DNA of 64,000 bases from NCBI GenBank assembly GCA_029959085.1, contig JARWIR010000001.1, forward strand, positions 67,518,899 through 67,582,898, given 5' to 3'. A program made the translations under genes and the position numbers. Numbering within the stretch: the stretch's first letter is position 1; every line of letters begins with the position of its first letter. Under the pieces are notes generated by a model. That model searched no databases, was not told the origin of the DNA, and saw only the letters and a list, made by a program, of their open reading frames with translations. Below are positions 11,350 to 23,084 of this stretch, one piece after another. The DNA is from Nemophila menziesii (lineage: Eukaryota > Streptophyta > Magnoliopsida > Boraginales > Hydrophyllaceae).

Positions 11350-12252
11350 GGTATCTTGGGATTGATGCCTCCAATACATGCTGCTGAAACTCTTGCTATA
11401 AAAGACAACATGCTTTGAGACAAAATTGTTACCTTGTGTTGATGGATGGAAACCTTAGCGCAACGCAAGACAGCAATGCAACGACAACTTTGTCAACAAA
11501 TTCAGAATGCTGAATCGGAATATGATGTTGGGTACCATGAAAAATCTGTTGGATTGTAAGATTTACAATGAGTATGATGAAGAGATGTATGTTCTTTTTT
11601 TATGAATTTGAAGAGTTTAGTTTTCCTGAATTCGAGGAAGAAAAGTAGCAAAGATGGTCTCTTGATCTCTATCGACTAAGGTTTTGTAATTTTTTTTATA
11701 TTCTAGATATTTTATTGTTGATGTTAAATCAATAGGTAATTTACAATGATATCAAACTATATGATATGGGTTGTTAAGGAAATTCTAATCTTGTTGATTT
11801 TAAGCGGAATAACATTTTATTTGTAAATGACGTGGGTTTGGTAGTCCAGAGTATTGTGATCAAATGTGTGAGATGGTTTTGTAAAGAACAATGTTTTATA
11901 TATATAACAATTACATATGTTAGTTGAGGTAAATTGTAAAGAATTTCCTCTAAAATATGTATCACATATGCATGAAGCATACTATCACAAGCTTTTGCAA
12001 TTCTTGATGAACATTATTGTTGAGTTTTGGCATGTTGCAGGAAAACTCCATGATAATATTAGTACCAATCTTTCATTGCAAGTTCAGTTTATTTGGGAGG
12101 TTCTGCGTAATTATTAACATATATTTTTTTGGACCAAACTTTTGAAGTAATGTCTCTGTTATCTGTAATTTAATCGTGTCATTTGGTAATAACGTGTTCA
12201 TCGAAAACCCAATTGTATATTCGAGGACGTATATTTTCCACCATGTAGAGGA
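11350..12252 (+). pseudogene. Internal remnant of small LTR element (gag and pol scraps)
   Basis: About 900 bp left of an internal region that must once have been several kb. Early on, a stretch near 11450-11530 reads like the glutamine-rich start of a gag (R-Q-Q-L-C-Q-Q-I-Q-N-A-E-S). The end near 12215-12250 reads T-R-G-R-like sequence and GTAGAGGATG just before the second LTR, which resembles the polypurine end of gypsy chromoviruses. No RT or integrase motif survives. Lineage is a guess from the tRNA-Met primer site and the 3' end. Confidence 0.45.
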
Positions 12253-12607
12253 TGATATAGTATGAAATGGAGCATGAGTTATTAAAATAAGTATTATTAT
12301 TTTCAATATTTTAATTAGGTTTATTGTACTATTATTTGTTAGTTAATTTAATTCTAGTGTAGTAGATTTATTAATTAAGTCATTAAGGTTAATGCTAGTT
12401 TATAATTTTTTTTAACTAAGGTATACAATTTAACTCTTTTTTCAGTAGTTTATTTAATTAAGATATAAAAGTAATTTTGGAAAATATAGTGTTTAGAGTT
12501 TCTATTTACAATATAGATAAGTTTGTAGTCTTCAAAGACAAATTTTGATATTTTTATGGATGAAAATTGAGTTGCTTGCTCTTTATTGATGTCATTCATC
12601 TACACGT
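12253..12607 (+). repeat. 3' LTR of small LTR element, first part (split by LINE)
   Basis: Matches 11013-11320 and is interrupted at 12608 by the minus-strand LINE. The remaining 12 bp continue at 16976-16987 (GATAGTTCTACA, against GAGAAATCTACA in the 5' LTR). Confidence 0.7.
12592..12607. repeat. LINE target site duplication, left copy
   Basis: TCATTCATCTACACGT, identical to 16960-16975. The last T is ambiguous with the poly(T) that follows. Confidence 0.93.
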
Positions 12608-12660
12608 TTTTTTTTTGTTCAAATGCATAATAATATAGATAGTAAAAACGGTTACAAGGT

Positions 12661-15600
12661 TTAGCCGACCCCTGACGGTTCAGCTTCATTACAAATAATA
12701 CCGGCTAACTGGGGAGGAATACACGTATTCCAGTTTCCAAATAAAGTGCTTAAAAGCTCCTGTTTGGCAACCCAGACAGCTGCCCCGTTTCTACCCCTAA
12801 CAACAAAATGAAATGTGGGGGAAGATAGTTCAGCAAAATAATAAATATTACAAATAACGTTTCTAATTGAATGACTCAACACGGGAAGCCCTGAAGAGAG
12901 AGGCTTCATGATGGTAGCTGAATCGTTCTCTATAATAACACTTCCGAAAGGGAATTTTGAAGCCATTTCAGTAGCTTTCAAAATTCCCGTGACCTCTGCC
13001 TCTAACACCGAATCTGCTCCAACCTTCCAACTATTACCTGATACAAATTCACCATTAGAGTTTCTTACTACACAAGCAACTGCAGCTCTTGTATCCGAGA
13101 AAGCTGCATCACAATTAATTTTAAATTTATTTGGAGGAGGTTTTTTCCATCTATCCTTAAATTTAGGATTTAGTATACTAATTCCATTATTATTGTGATC
13201 TAATGGACTATTATGATTATTTCTATTGTTTAAATCTAGAAAATTTATATCATTCGGGTTTGAGATTTTGTAATATTCTTTCCAAGTTTGAGTAGCTCTA
13301 TTGATTGTGTTTAAAGGGTCACACTTTTTACCATTATAGATAAAATTATTTCTATCTTTCCAAATATGCCACATTATAATACATGTAAGTTCTAATATCC
13401 TATCTGTATTTTTAAATTTTTTTGCAATGTTTTGAACTTGGTTTAAAATCCAATGATCTAATTTTACAGTTGATTCATTGTCAGTTTTTAAATTAAGCGG
13501 ACTAATAAACCATACACTTTTAGCCCAGGGACATCTAAATAGCATATGTTCTACTGTTTCAATGTTATTATCACAGATTTTACAAAAAAAATTTTTACTA
13601 CATTTTTGATTAAAAAGGTTTTCTTCAGTGGATAAAAGGTTTTTAACCGCTCTCCACATAAAGTTTCTAATTTTTGTTTGGGTTTCCATTTTCCAAATTA
13701 ATTTCCAAATATTTTTATCCCTAGTAATAGAGGATGTAGGTTTATCCTTATCTTTAATGAATTGAATTTTAGTTTCATCTTCTTTCATTTTATGGTAGGC
13801 TTCTTTGACTGTATATGTACCTTTTTTGCAATAATCAATACATATTTGATCTTCACACAATATCTTAGGTATTATCATTCTTTCTATTTTTCCACTGATT
13901 TCTTTAGGATAGATTTGATTGAGTAAATCAATGTCCCAAGATTTATCATTTTTAATTAATTGGTTAACCCACATAAGATTAGATCTTTTTGGCATAATTG
14001 ATTGTTTCTCATTACAAATCCAATTATGTTCATATATATTAATGTCACATCCATTGCCTAGTTTCCATTTTATATTATTTTTAAAAATATCTCTACCTAT
14101 GAGGATACTTCTCCATCCCCAAGAAGGTGAGCTTCCAATTTTAGCTTCAAGAAAACTACAGTTTTTGAAATATTTCCCTTTTAGTATTCTATAAAGAAGA
14201 GATTCTTTTTTATGTATTAAGTTCCAAGCTTGTTTACCCAATAGGGCTTTATTCATTAGGTGTAGGTCCCTAAACCCTAATCCTCCTTCAAATTTAGATA
14301 TAGTGAGTAAGTCCCATTTGGCCCAATGTATTCTTTTTTTACCTTTATCACCCCACCAAAATTTGGGCAATAATAGAATGAATTTTATTAATTATGTTCT
14401 TTGGAAAAATAAAGTTTGACATTATATAATTAGGCAAACTTTGGATGACTGCTTTTATTAGGATTTCTTTACCCACTTCAGAAAGGAAAAGGGTTTTCCA
14501 GTTTTCCAACTTTTGTAGGATTCCATCTATTAAAAATTGGAGATCTTTTGATTTATTTCTACTCCATTCAGTTGGAAGTCCTAAGTAGTCACCTAGGTTG
14601 TTAGTTCTTCTCATATTCAATCTTTTAGCCATTACATTTTGGATAAAAGTTGGTGTATTAGGGCTAAAAATGACCCCACACTTATTAAGGTTAAGGCATA
14701 ATCCAGTAGCATTTTTATATTTGTTCATAATGTCATTGAAAGATTGTAATTCAATGTTATCAGCATTTAGGAAGAAAAGACTATCATCAGCAAAGAGCAA
14801 ATGAGTGATAGCTGGACAGTTATTTCCTATTTTGACTCCTTTGAGAAGGTAATTCTCTTTTTTTTCTCTAATTAGATCATTTAGAGATTGAGATATAAGG
14901 CAAAAAATTAGGGATGAAAGTGGATCCCCTTGTCTTATTCCTCTAGTGGGTTTTTGTACTTGGTGAACTTCACCATTAATTAAAATTGAGTAGGTGACAG
15001 AGGTGATACATAACATAATTTTCCTTACCCAATCTTTATTAAATCCAATCTTAATAAGGAGGTCTTGTAGAAAATCCCATTCTATATACTCATAGGCTTT
15101 TTTAATATCTGCTTTAACCGCAACCATATATTTTTTTGTTTTTTTCCTTCTTTTAATATGGGTTATTAATTCATGTGCAATTATAGTATTTTCCTGTATC
15201 ATTCTATTAGGAATGAATGCACTTTGATTCTCTCCAACTAGGGAGTTCATAAAAGGTTGTAATCTATTAACCAAAATTCTTGCTATAATCTTATAAATAA
15301 AATTAGAGCAACTAATTGGTCTATAGTGTTTAATATTAGTAGGTTTATTAATTTTTGGAATTAGAGTAATAAGTGTTTGATTTAAATCAGATAAATCACC
15401 CTTATTGTTCCAAAAATTATTTATTACTCTCATAATATCAAGTTTAATTATATCCCAGTAAGTTTTGAAGAATATTCCATTATATCCATCAGGACCTGGT
15501 GCTTTATTAGGTCCTAATTCCCATGTTGCTTTTTTAACTTCTTCTTCACTAATATATTTATTTAAATTATCTGCTGATCTTTTATCAATTTTACTAGAGA

Positions 15601-16852
15601 GAAGATTAATAGTACTAGTATAATCTCTTTTTCCTACAGTTGTAAAAATATTATTGAAATAACTAGTAATTTCCAAAATTATTTCATTCTTATTATCAAG
15701 CCATGCACCATTTTCATTAGTGATGTTAGTTATCTTATTACTGCTTCTTCTTTCTTTGGTACAAGCATGATAATATTTTGTATTTTTTTCACCTTTTTTA
15801 AGCCAGATGTTTCTAGATCTTTCTTTCTAGAAACTTTCTTCTCTTTTCCAAGTTTCTTCAAGTTCCTTGGTTATACAATTATATTCATCCCAATTAAAAT
15901 TGGGGTTATTATTATTAGAAATGATTTCTAATTTTTTTATAAGGTTTTCTATTTGGATTTTGTTGTTACCAAATTTTTTCCTATTCCAATCTCTTAGTGC
16001 TTGACTACATTTTTTAAGTTTGTGATTGATAACTGCATTAGGGTTTCCCCTAAGAGAGCTATAATCATTCCAAACTTTTTTAATAATGTTTAAGCAATCA
16101 GTTTCTGTAGTCCATAATCTTTCAAAATAAAATCTCCTTTTATTTTTGTTATCAATTTTATCATGATGAAGTACCAAAGGGCAATGATCTGACCCAATAG
16201 CTGGTAAGATTGCTATCCAAGCATTAGGAAAGAGCTTATCCCATTCAGAGTTATGTAGAGCTCTATCTAAGATAGCTTTTATAAGCTTTTTATTAGCTCT
16301 TTTGTTTGTCCATGTCAATCTACAACCATAAGAGGCTGTTTCCTCCAAATTGTGGAGGTTAACAAACTTATTAAAATTTTTGATGGATTTTTTATGACAT
16401 ACAATACCCCCTAATTTTTCCTTGAGAAATCTAATACAGTTGAAGTCACCTATTAGAGTCCAAGGAGAGTTTTGGGGTTTTAAAGCATTTAAGAAATTAA
16501 GAGAAATTTCTTTTTCAATATCATAGGGGTTTAAATATATATATGTATAAAATATAGGGGTCATATTATAACCCTCTATTTTAGTGTGTATAAAATTAGC
16601 CGAAGCTTTTATAATTTCAATTTTTAATTCTTTCTTCACCATTAATGCGAGACCACCTCTCGCTCCAATGGGTTCAACAGTTTCAATCAAATTCATATCC
16701 AAAATATTAGCAATATTATCAAGTTTATTGTAATTATTTTTGGTTTCAGATAAAAATAGAACCTCCGGGCGATGCTTTGCACAAAGGTCTCGAAGTGCCT
16801 GGACGGTCAAGGGATTGCCAACACCTTGATAGTTCCAGGCTATGTGAATCAT
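12661..16852 (-). pseudogene. LINE ORF2: endonuclease, reverse transcriptase, RNase H
   Basis: ORF2 nicks target DNA and copies the LINE RNA onto it. Domains in order: AP-type endonuclease (16852 to about 16150; L-S-E-T-K, I-G-D-F-N-C and S-D-H-C-P-L), RT (about 15540-14600; A-P-G-P-D-G-Y, the G-D-P-L-S-S block and catalytic F-A-D-D near 14800), zf-RVT (F-W-W-G at about 14360; C-K-I-C...H...C near 13540) and RNase H type I (13130-12700; N-C-D-A-A, E-A-E-V, E-N-D-S). A single TAG at 15829-15827 interrupts the linker between endonuclease and RT, with the same frame open on both sides. A one-base frame change near 14365 separates Q-I-L-V-G from P-K-F-W-W-G. All catalytic motifs that I can see are intact. 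The stop at 12663-12661 follows G-V-G. Confidence 0.9.
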
Positions 16853-16959
16853 TGAAAAGGATGGGATTGATTAGGAACAACCCCAGAAAACCTTTTTTTC
16901 TTTTTAAAAAAATCCATCATTAACTCATTAAATACCAACTTATGAGCTTTGAGCTTTAC
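16849..16959 (-). pseudogene. C-terminal tail of LINE ORF1, overlapping ORF2 by ATGA
   Basis: Reading from the truncation point at 16959, 36 codons stay open and end ...H-P-F-Q-TGA, with the TGA sharing bases with the ATG of ORF2 (ATGA at 16852-16849). A lysine-rich stretch (F-F-K-K-K-K-R) lies in the middle. The exact fit of an open frame to this overlap suggests it is the real ORF1 end. The bulk of ORF1, including any zinc knuckle, is missing through 5' truncation. Confidence 0.6.
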
Positions 16960-16975
16960 TCATTCATCTACACGT
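16960..16975. repeat. LINE target site duplication, right copy
   Basis: TCATTCATCTACACGT, identical to 12592-12607. Confidence 0.93.
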
Positions 16976-16987
16976 GATAGTTCTACA
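16976..16987 (+). repeat. 3' LTR of small LTR element, last 12 bp
   Basis: GATAGTTCTACA continues the LTR interrupted by the LINE and ends CTACA like the 5' LTR. Confidence 0.6.
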
Positions 16988-17566
16988 CCACATATTTTCT
17001 TTTTCACTCCCAACATTTTTTTCCATCAACCATCACATTCCTTTTTTAATTTTTCTTTCTCACTGCTTATATGCTTTGTTTCACCACCACATCTTTCTTT
17101 TGTAAAACTTATCGTTTTTCGTTTTATCATATTAGATAAATATTTTCCCCTTTTTATCTCTTTTCTCGATTGAAGTCTTTGTTCTAAACTTTCTCGTTTA
17201 ATTATCGTTTTTCAAGCAATTTACTTCGTTTAATCACCCACATCTCTAATTATATATGTCCGAAAACCTAGGTATTCAATAGTTAGATCTTTGCAAACTA
17301 AAAAAAAAGTATTTGACGATATTTCTCTATCAAATTAAGTCGGCAACAAGATTAACTTTTTATGAGCACCGAAAAATTAAAATGATAGAGTTTCAAATTA
17401 GTAAAGAGGGATTTCCAACTCCAGTTAGAATTATAAGTAAATGTAGAGTTCTATTTAGTGTCTCTCCATTAACTAGTATCATTAGATATAACTTCCTACG
17501 TGTAAAGAAGATGGTGGTTTCTCAAGAACTTGAGGTTCACAATTTGGTGTTCATAAGGAAAAATGT
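16988..17566. other. No gene recognised
   Basis: Pyrimidine-rich, then AT-rich sequence. The 87-codon open frame at 17313-17576 runs into the LTR of element B and has no known domain. Confidence 0.4.
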
Positions 17567-19212
17567 TGAGTCTTAAATTGGAGGTTAAATTCCACATGAA
17601 GATATTGTGTAGGGTAAAAATTTGGATCCGTTTTTTGGTGTCAAAATTAAGGAAACCTTGTGATGTCTTCCTAAATGTTCTAATTTTATACCTTTGGGAG
17701 ACATCATTTTTGGTGTTTATTTGACTATTTAGATAGACTTTTGGTGTTAATATGCAATAATTCAATTTTCCTCTTTAAATTCAAGTATTTTTCATTTATT
17801 AAACTTTTGCGAGTAATATGGTTTGTTTTGAGTAAAATTTTTGTAGGTTTTGAATACTAGCTAGGAGAGGAATATAATATTAAAGTCAAAGATCATGTAA
17901 TGAAGTCAAAGCAAGAAGAAAAATCCCGAAGAGTTGACAAAATTCAAGCTGCAAATCTGGAAGGCTGATGATAACCACTGATTTCGAGCTAGTTAAACAT
18001 GTATTAAGCCTCTGACTTGTGAAGAAGATTGATTCCCTATCGAGTTACGAAGATTTAGCAACTGAAATGGAGTCATTCCGAGTTAAAACGAGAAAGTTAC
18101 AACTTATTTAGTGGAGGTTGTACAGCAGTTACGGGATTTGGGCTTGAGTAATGGACTTGGGCTTTCTAATTTTCATTTAATCCTTTAGAAAAGCCCTAGT
18201 CCGAATTTTATATTATAAAAGGGATTTTAGGATTCTATTTTCACACACAACTCATACGCTTGAGAAAAGAGAGAAGTCAGTACACCAGAGAAAAAGCTAG
18301 AGCAAGGAAGAGAAGAAGCCAAGAGCTGGAGAATTCCAACCTCTCCAATTCTCAGCCAATTCAACTCCGTAATTAGGTTCTTCTATTTTATTTTGTAAAA
18401 CAATTATGAATTCCCTTTATTTTATTTTCTTATTTTTTCGTATTAGTATGAGTTAAACTTATAAAGTGCTTGAGAACGCATAATGGGTTAATCCCAAATC
18501 TATTTCATTTCATGTGTTGAATTTTGGATTATAATAATTGAAATCAAATTGGGTAATTAGTATTTTTCCTTAATTTGCATTTATTGACTATTATTGAAGT
18601 CGCGAATAAAAAATAGGACTCAATACTTAGGCTATTCCATTTAGTGGCGAATAGATCACTTGACAATGGGTCTAGGTATGGAACCAATTAATGAATGTAG
18701 GATAGAAATTAATGACTTTGACGAACTTAATTAATCCTATGGCCTATTGGGTAATAAAAACTTAATCATTTAAAGGTGGACTATAATCACCCTGACGGGG
18801 TTTGTAGCACCTAAGAATAGCTCCTTAGTCCACCCTGGCGGGGGTAAGGAGAATCCCGAATCCCGACCATTACTATTTACCGATTTGTCCCTTAAACAAA
18901 ACATGGAATGAATAGAGTTAGGCGAAATCCTTGCGTCTCTCAAGTACTATCTTTCGTACCTTGCGTCTAGCTTAATATTTGCATTAATTTAGTCTTTCAA
19001 ATTATTGTCTTAGTTATTGAAAATCAAAACAAATAATCTTAAAATCAATAACTTGCTTTCACGTGCAATTAATCACTATTCGATAAGCATTAGAGTCAAC
19101 CAATCCATCCCTGAGAATTTATCACATATATTACTTTGGAAAACTGTAAACTTGCAGTTGTGGTTCTCTTTTCGTTATTTGCATTATTTTTTGAACACAC
19201 AAAGGACCACCA
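17567..19212 (+). repeat. 5' LTR of Athila-like element B (with 94-bp extension)
   Basis: The direct repeat shared with 25449-27103 starts TGAGTCTTAA at 17567 and ends GACCACCA at 19212, 7 bp before the primer site (about 93-95% identical by eye). The terminus conserved in the other families, TGATGTCT, lies 94 bp inside at 17661, with its 46-bp palindrome (17661-17706). From 17661 the length is 1552 bp, like the other LTRs here. Leader hairpins lie near 18655 (degenerate), 18785 (CACCC-TGAC-GGGGT) and 18832 (CACCC-TGGC-GGGGG). No target duplication: left flank AATGT, right flank CCCTG. Confidence 0.85.
18214..18222 (+). promoter_or_regulatory. TATA box of element B 5' LTR
   Basis: TATAAAAGG, conserved in the 3' LTR at 26096-26104. 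The leader hairpins lie 440-620 bp downstream. Confidence 0.7.
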
Positions 19213-19218
19213 AGTTTT

Positions 19219-19235
19219 TGGCGCCGATGCCGGGG
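19219..19235 (+). other. Primer-binding site of element B (tRNA-Asp type)
   Basis: TGGCGCCGATGCCGGGG, one mismatch from the complement of the plant tRNA-Asp 3' end. Confidence 0.9.
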
Positions 19236-19341
19236 ACGGTAGCGTGTGACCCCGGTGTTTATCCTTTAGTGTTATTTGCATTTTTATTTTTCAGTTTTAC
19301 GCTTTGTTTGTTCATCTTTTTCAGGTTTTTAGGTTTGGTGT

Positions 19342-20993
19342 ATGCGAATGAAGCTATTTAAGGATCTTGAGACACTACCTCCAATCCTTGAAAATCCTGA
19401 ATCATTAGTCAGACTTGCTAACAAGAAAAAGAGAGAAGAAAAAGAAGCGAAAGAGTTAGATTAGAGATTAGCTAGAGAAATGGCCGAAATTCCGATTAAG
19501 AATAACGGTCAGAACAATGGCCAAGTCCCACCTCCTAATCCTCCAGTTCAAGCCCAAGTAGCTGATCCATGGTTCATTAATGGTCAAGAACAAGAACCGT
19601 TCCGTGCTCCTCCTCTTGAAATTGGCCCATCCAATATAGATGTTCCGAGATTTCGTCCAGATTCAGGTATGTTCACTCAATTTCAGAATTTCGGAAATTT
19701 TCGTGGCAAGCCCGGAGAAGATCCTATTTGCGCGGTACAGACGTTTATGCAAATCTGCGATTCTTACATCACTCAAGGAGTAACAAAAGAGCAAATGTAT
19801 TTTGCTACATTCCAATTTTTCGTAATAGATGGAGCGATTTATTGGCATGATTCGTAAGAACCTGGAAAGATTACGAATTGGGAACAATTACAGACAGCGT
19901 TTTTTGACAGATACTACCCATCCAACATGAGATTAGATGCTCAGCTTGATTTAAAACATTTTCGACAAGAATATGATGAAGCTTTGGGTAGAAGTTGGTC
20001 GAGATTTCAGCTTTATTTGCGAAGAGTCCCTGATCATGGCCTTTCAGAACAATAACAAATGAAAATCTTTTACAAATTCCTTGATGGACAATCAAGAAAG
20101 GATTTATATTTATTATGTGGTGGTGGATTTTTACTGGTTCTACCCGTTCACGTGAAGATCATCTTGGATAGAACGGTAAATAATGAAGTGGGTTGGAATA
20201 CTGTGAGAACACCTGTTAAAGGGGGAGTTAATAACGTAAATATTGAAAAAAAGTTCACCTCCTTAGAGAACAAATTGCAAACCACATTGGAACAACAATT
20301 GAAACAACTTACATTAGCCGTGAAAGAAGGTATTTCGAGTAAAAGGGTTGAAGTGAATGCTACGCAAGAAGTTTATGGGTGTTCTTATGTGGTGTGAATG
20401 ATCATGAATGGGAGAATTGTCAGAATAATCAAGAATCCGTGATGTTTGTTTCCAACCGAGGTAACTACAATTCAAGTGGGCAAGGATATCAACCCAACAG
20501 AAACCATCCTGAGTTTCAGTATTCAAATCCTAATGGGGCAGCAAATCCGACATACGCGTATCAGCCCCGTCCCCAAGGTAATAACTATAATCCAAGACCA
20601 CAGAATAACTGCCAAGGGGGACAAAACCAAGGAAATTATGTTCAGAGACAACCTCCTCAAGACAATTATACTAACACCATGAACCAGAAAGCTTTACCTG
20701 CTCAACCACAAGAAGGTACAAATAACCTTTAGAAAACCGTAGAAGATTTAATCGCGCTCCATGCACAGTCAGCCCAAAGGCAACAAGCTTCTGAAGCACA
20801 CATTAAGATGTTAGAAAATCAACTTGCGCAAATGTCAAAACAACTGAATCAGCGTCCACAAGGGAGACTCCCTAGTGACACAGAAACTCCGAAACAGACA
20901 GAAGATTGCAATGTTGTGACTCTCAGAATTGGTAAAAACCTTTCCCCACCTCCTTTTCCTATTATGAAAGAGAAGGAAGTTATTAGAAAATAA
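19342..20993 (+). pseudogene. Element B gag (capsid/nucleocapsid), broken
   Basis: Athila-type gag. It opens M-R-M-K-L-F-K-D; L-E-N-P-E-S shortly after also starts element E's gag. The core has F-R-P-D-S-G-M-F-T-Q-F, Q-I-C-D-S-Y-I-T-Q-G-V-T and Q-M-Y-F, then D-R-Y-Y-P-S-N-M-R-L and a coiled-coil-like stretch near 20260-20330. A CCHC knuckle follows at about 20363-20420 (C-S-L-C...H-E-W-E-N-C), reached only by a frame change near 20380. After it comes a Q/N/P-rich segment with R-P-Q-G-N-N repeats. In-frame stops lie near 19459, at 19855, 20053, 20730 and 20991. Gag would coat the element RNA; this copy cannot make it. Confidence 0.85.
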
Positions 20994-21130
20994 AAGGATG
21001 TGGTGGATAAAAATAAAGATGTTGAAGTAGAGGAAGTGGAGAGGCCTATTGAAGTTCCGAAAACAAAGATGATATTATAATAAATCGTCCTCCTCCACCA
21101 TTTCCATCTAGAGTTCAAAAGAAGGGTGAT

Positions 21131-21980
21131 ATGGCTGATTATCAGAAATTCTTTAACAAGGTGAGAGGTCATATCATTAATATTCCGTTGTTAGAAGCTA
21201 TTAGAGATGTACCCAAGTATGCGAAGTTTTTGAAAAGAGCTCTCACCAACAAAAGGTCGTATTGCGATAATGAGATGATTGGTTTACCAGAAGAATGTAG
21301 TGCTATTTGTCAAAGTAAGCTACCTCCTAAGTTACTTGATCCTGGGAGTTTACAATTCCTATATCGATTGGAGAAGAATGGAAAGGTAAAGCACTATGTG
21401 ATTTGGGTGCAAGAATTAATCTTATGCCCAAATCAATATTTGAAAAATTGAAAGTTGGAGTAGCGAGGCCTACCTCTATGGTCTTGCAAATGGCGGATCG
21501 ATCCCCTGCACATCTTGAGGGTCGAATAGAAGATGTCCTCGTCAAGGCAGGTACTGTAATATTTCCCGTTGATTTTGTTATTCTTGAATACGACGCGGAT
21601 AGGAATGTCCCCATTATATTGGGAAGACCATTCCTAGCCATGGGGCGTTCTTTAATTGATGTAGAAAACGGAGAATTAACTATGTGAATCCAAGACGAGG
21701 AAGTGAAGTTCAACGTGTTCCGAGCTATGAAATTTCCAGATTCTCAAGAGGATTGTTTCCGAATGGATGTAACTGAGCATGCCGCGCAAGAGGTATATAA
21801 TTAATTTACTTATGATGACATTTTGCAGGCAGCCTTGACACTTGATCTACCTGAATTAATGGAATATCTTGCCGAAACAGTGGTAGCTCTCGACTCTGAG
21901 AATCCAAAATATAGGCGTCTTGCCTATGAACCTGTGAGAGAACCGGGGGGAGATTATATCTAAAAAGAAACCTTTAATCG
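21131..21980 (+). pseudogene. Element B protease region, broken
   Basis: Aspartic protease of Athila type with its upstream linker (P-E-E-C-S-A-I-C-Q-S-K-L-P-P-K-L). A frame change near 21360-21400 splits it just before the active site. D-L-G-A-R-I-N-L-M-P follows at about 21394-21425, where these elements have D-L-G-A-S-I-N-L-M-P. Downstream blocks are M-A-D-R-S, E-Y-D-A-D-R-N-V-P-I-I-L-G-R-P-F-L-A and I-D-V-E-N-G-E-L. A TGA at 21685 and later stops break the link to RT. Confidence 0.8.
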
Positions 21981-21994
21981 AATCTCCTTCGTAG

Positions 21995-23084
21995 TTGGAA
22001 GAAAAGCCTTTGCCATCACACTTGAGGTATGCATATTTAGGTACTAATAAAACTCTACCTATTATTGTTGCAGCAAATCTAACAGGTCCTCAAGAAGATA
22101 AATTGTTGCGTGTGTTAAGAGCAAACAAAGAGGCAATAGGGTGGACTATTGCCGACATCAAAGGCATTAGCCCCTCCTATTGTCAACACAAAATTATTCT
22201 TGAAGATAATAACGCACGCTCAGTTGAAGGCAAAAGGAGATTGATGCCAGCTATGAAGGAAGTAGTAAAGAAGGAGGTTATTAAGTTGTTATACGTAGGG
22301 ATTATCTATCCCATTTCGAGTAGTGAATGGGTGAGTCCAGTTCAGTGTGTGCCAAAGAAAGGAGGAATTACTACAGTTCTTAACGATCAGAATGAAGCCA
22401 TTCCCTCAAGAACTGTTGTTGGTTGGAGAGTATGTATGAATCACCGCAAACTGAACAAGGCCACCAAAAAAGATCACTTCCCTCTCCCCTTCATAGATAA
22501 AATGTTAGACAAGTTAGCTGGTAGAGAGTATTACTGCTTTTTGGATGGATATTCCGGATATAATCAAATTTATGTGGCTCCAGAAGATCAACATAAGACA
22601 ACCTTTACATGTCCCTTTGGTACGTTTGCATATCGCAGAATGCCATTTGGGTTATGTAATGCACCTGCTACGTTTCAAAGATGTATGATGGCAATCTTCT
22701 GGTATATGATCGATAACTTCCTTAAGGTATTTATGGATCATTTCTCTGTATTCGATGATGACTTCGATAAGTGTTTACAGAATCTAGAAAGAGTTTTGAT
22801 TAGATGCAAGGAAAGTGATTTGGTTTTAAATTGGGAGAAGTGTCATTTTATGGTTCGAGAAGGTATAGTATTGGGTCACAAGGTTTCTAGTGCTGGGTTA
22901 AAGGTTGATCGCGTAAAGATAGAGGTAATAAAAACTCTTTCCCCCTGTTTATGTAAAAGGGGTGAGAAGCTTTCTTGGCAATGATGTCTTTTAAAGGAGA
23001 TTCATTAAAGTTTTTTCTAAGATTGCTAAACCGCTATGTAACTTACTTGAGAAGGACACCGAATTCCTTTTCGATGAAGCGTGC
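21995..23084 (+). pseudogene. Element B reverse transcriptase
   Basis: Ty3/gypsy RT in a 329-codon open stretch (21995-22984). Motifs: K-E-V-I-K-L-L, W-V-S-P-V-Q-C-V-P-K-K-G-G, D-G-Y-S-G-Y-N-Q-I, T-F-T-C-P-F-G-T, R-M-P-F-G-L-C-N-A-P-A-T-F-Q-R. The catalytic box reads F-M-D-H (codon CAT at 22739-22741) where functional relatives have F-M-D-D, so the second catalytic aspartate is lost. A frame change near 22945 leads into the connection domain (F-S-K-I-A-K-P-L-C-N-L-L-E-K-D-T, about 23010-23070). Otherwise long and well conserved. Confidence 0.9.

Larger units (their letters stand above)
12608..16959 (-). mobile_element. L1-type LINE, 5'-truncated, nearly intact ORF2
   Basis: 4352-bp minus-strand insertion bounded by a perfect 15-16-bp target duplication. 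It ends in a short poly(A) tract (poly(T) from 12608 on the plus strand). It begins inside the last 36 codons of ORF1, followed by ORF2 with endonuclease, RT, zinc-binding and RNase H domains. Only one stop and one frame change were seen, so it is a fairly recent insertion. It landed in the 3' LTR of the older small LTR element. Confidence 0.92.

Noticed and set aside
19219..19235. Possible tRNA-Asp gene fragment
   Set aside because: Only the complement of the 3' end is present, directly inside an LTR; it is a primer-binding site.
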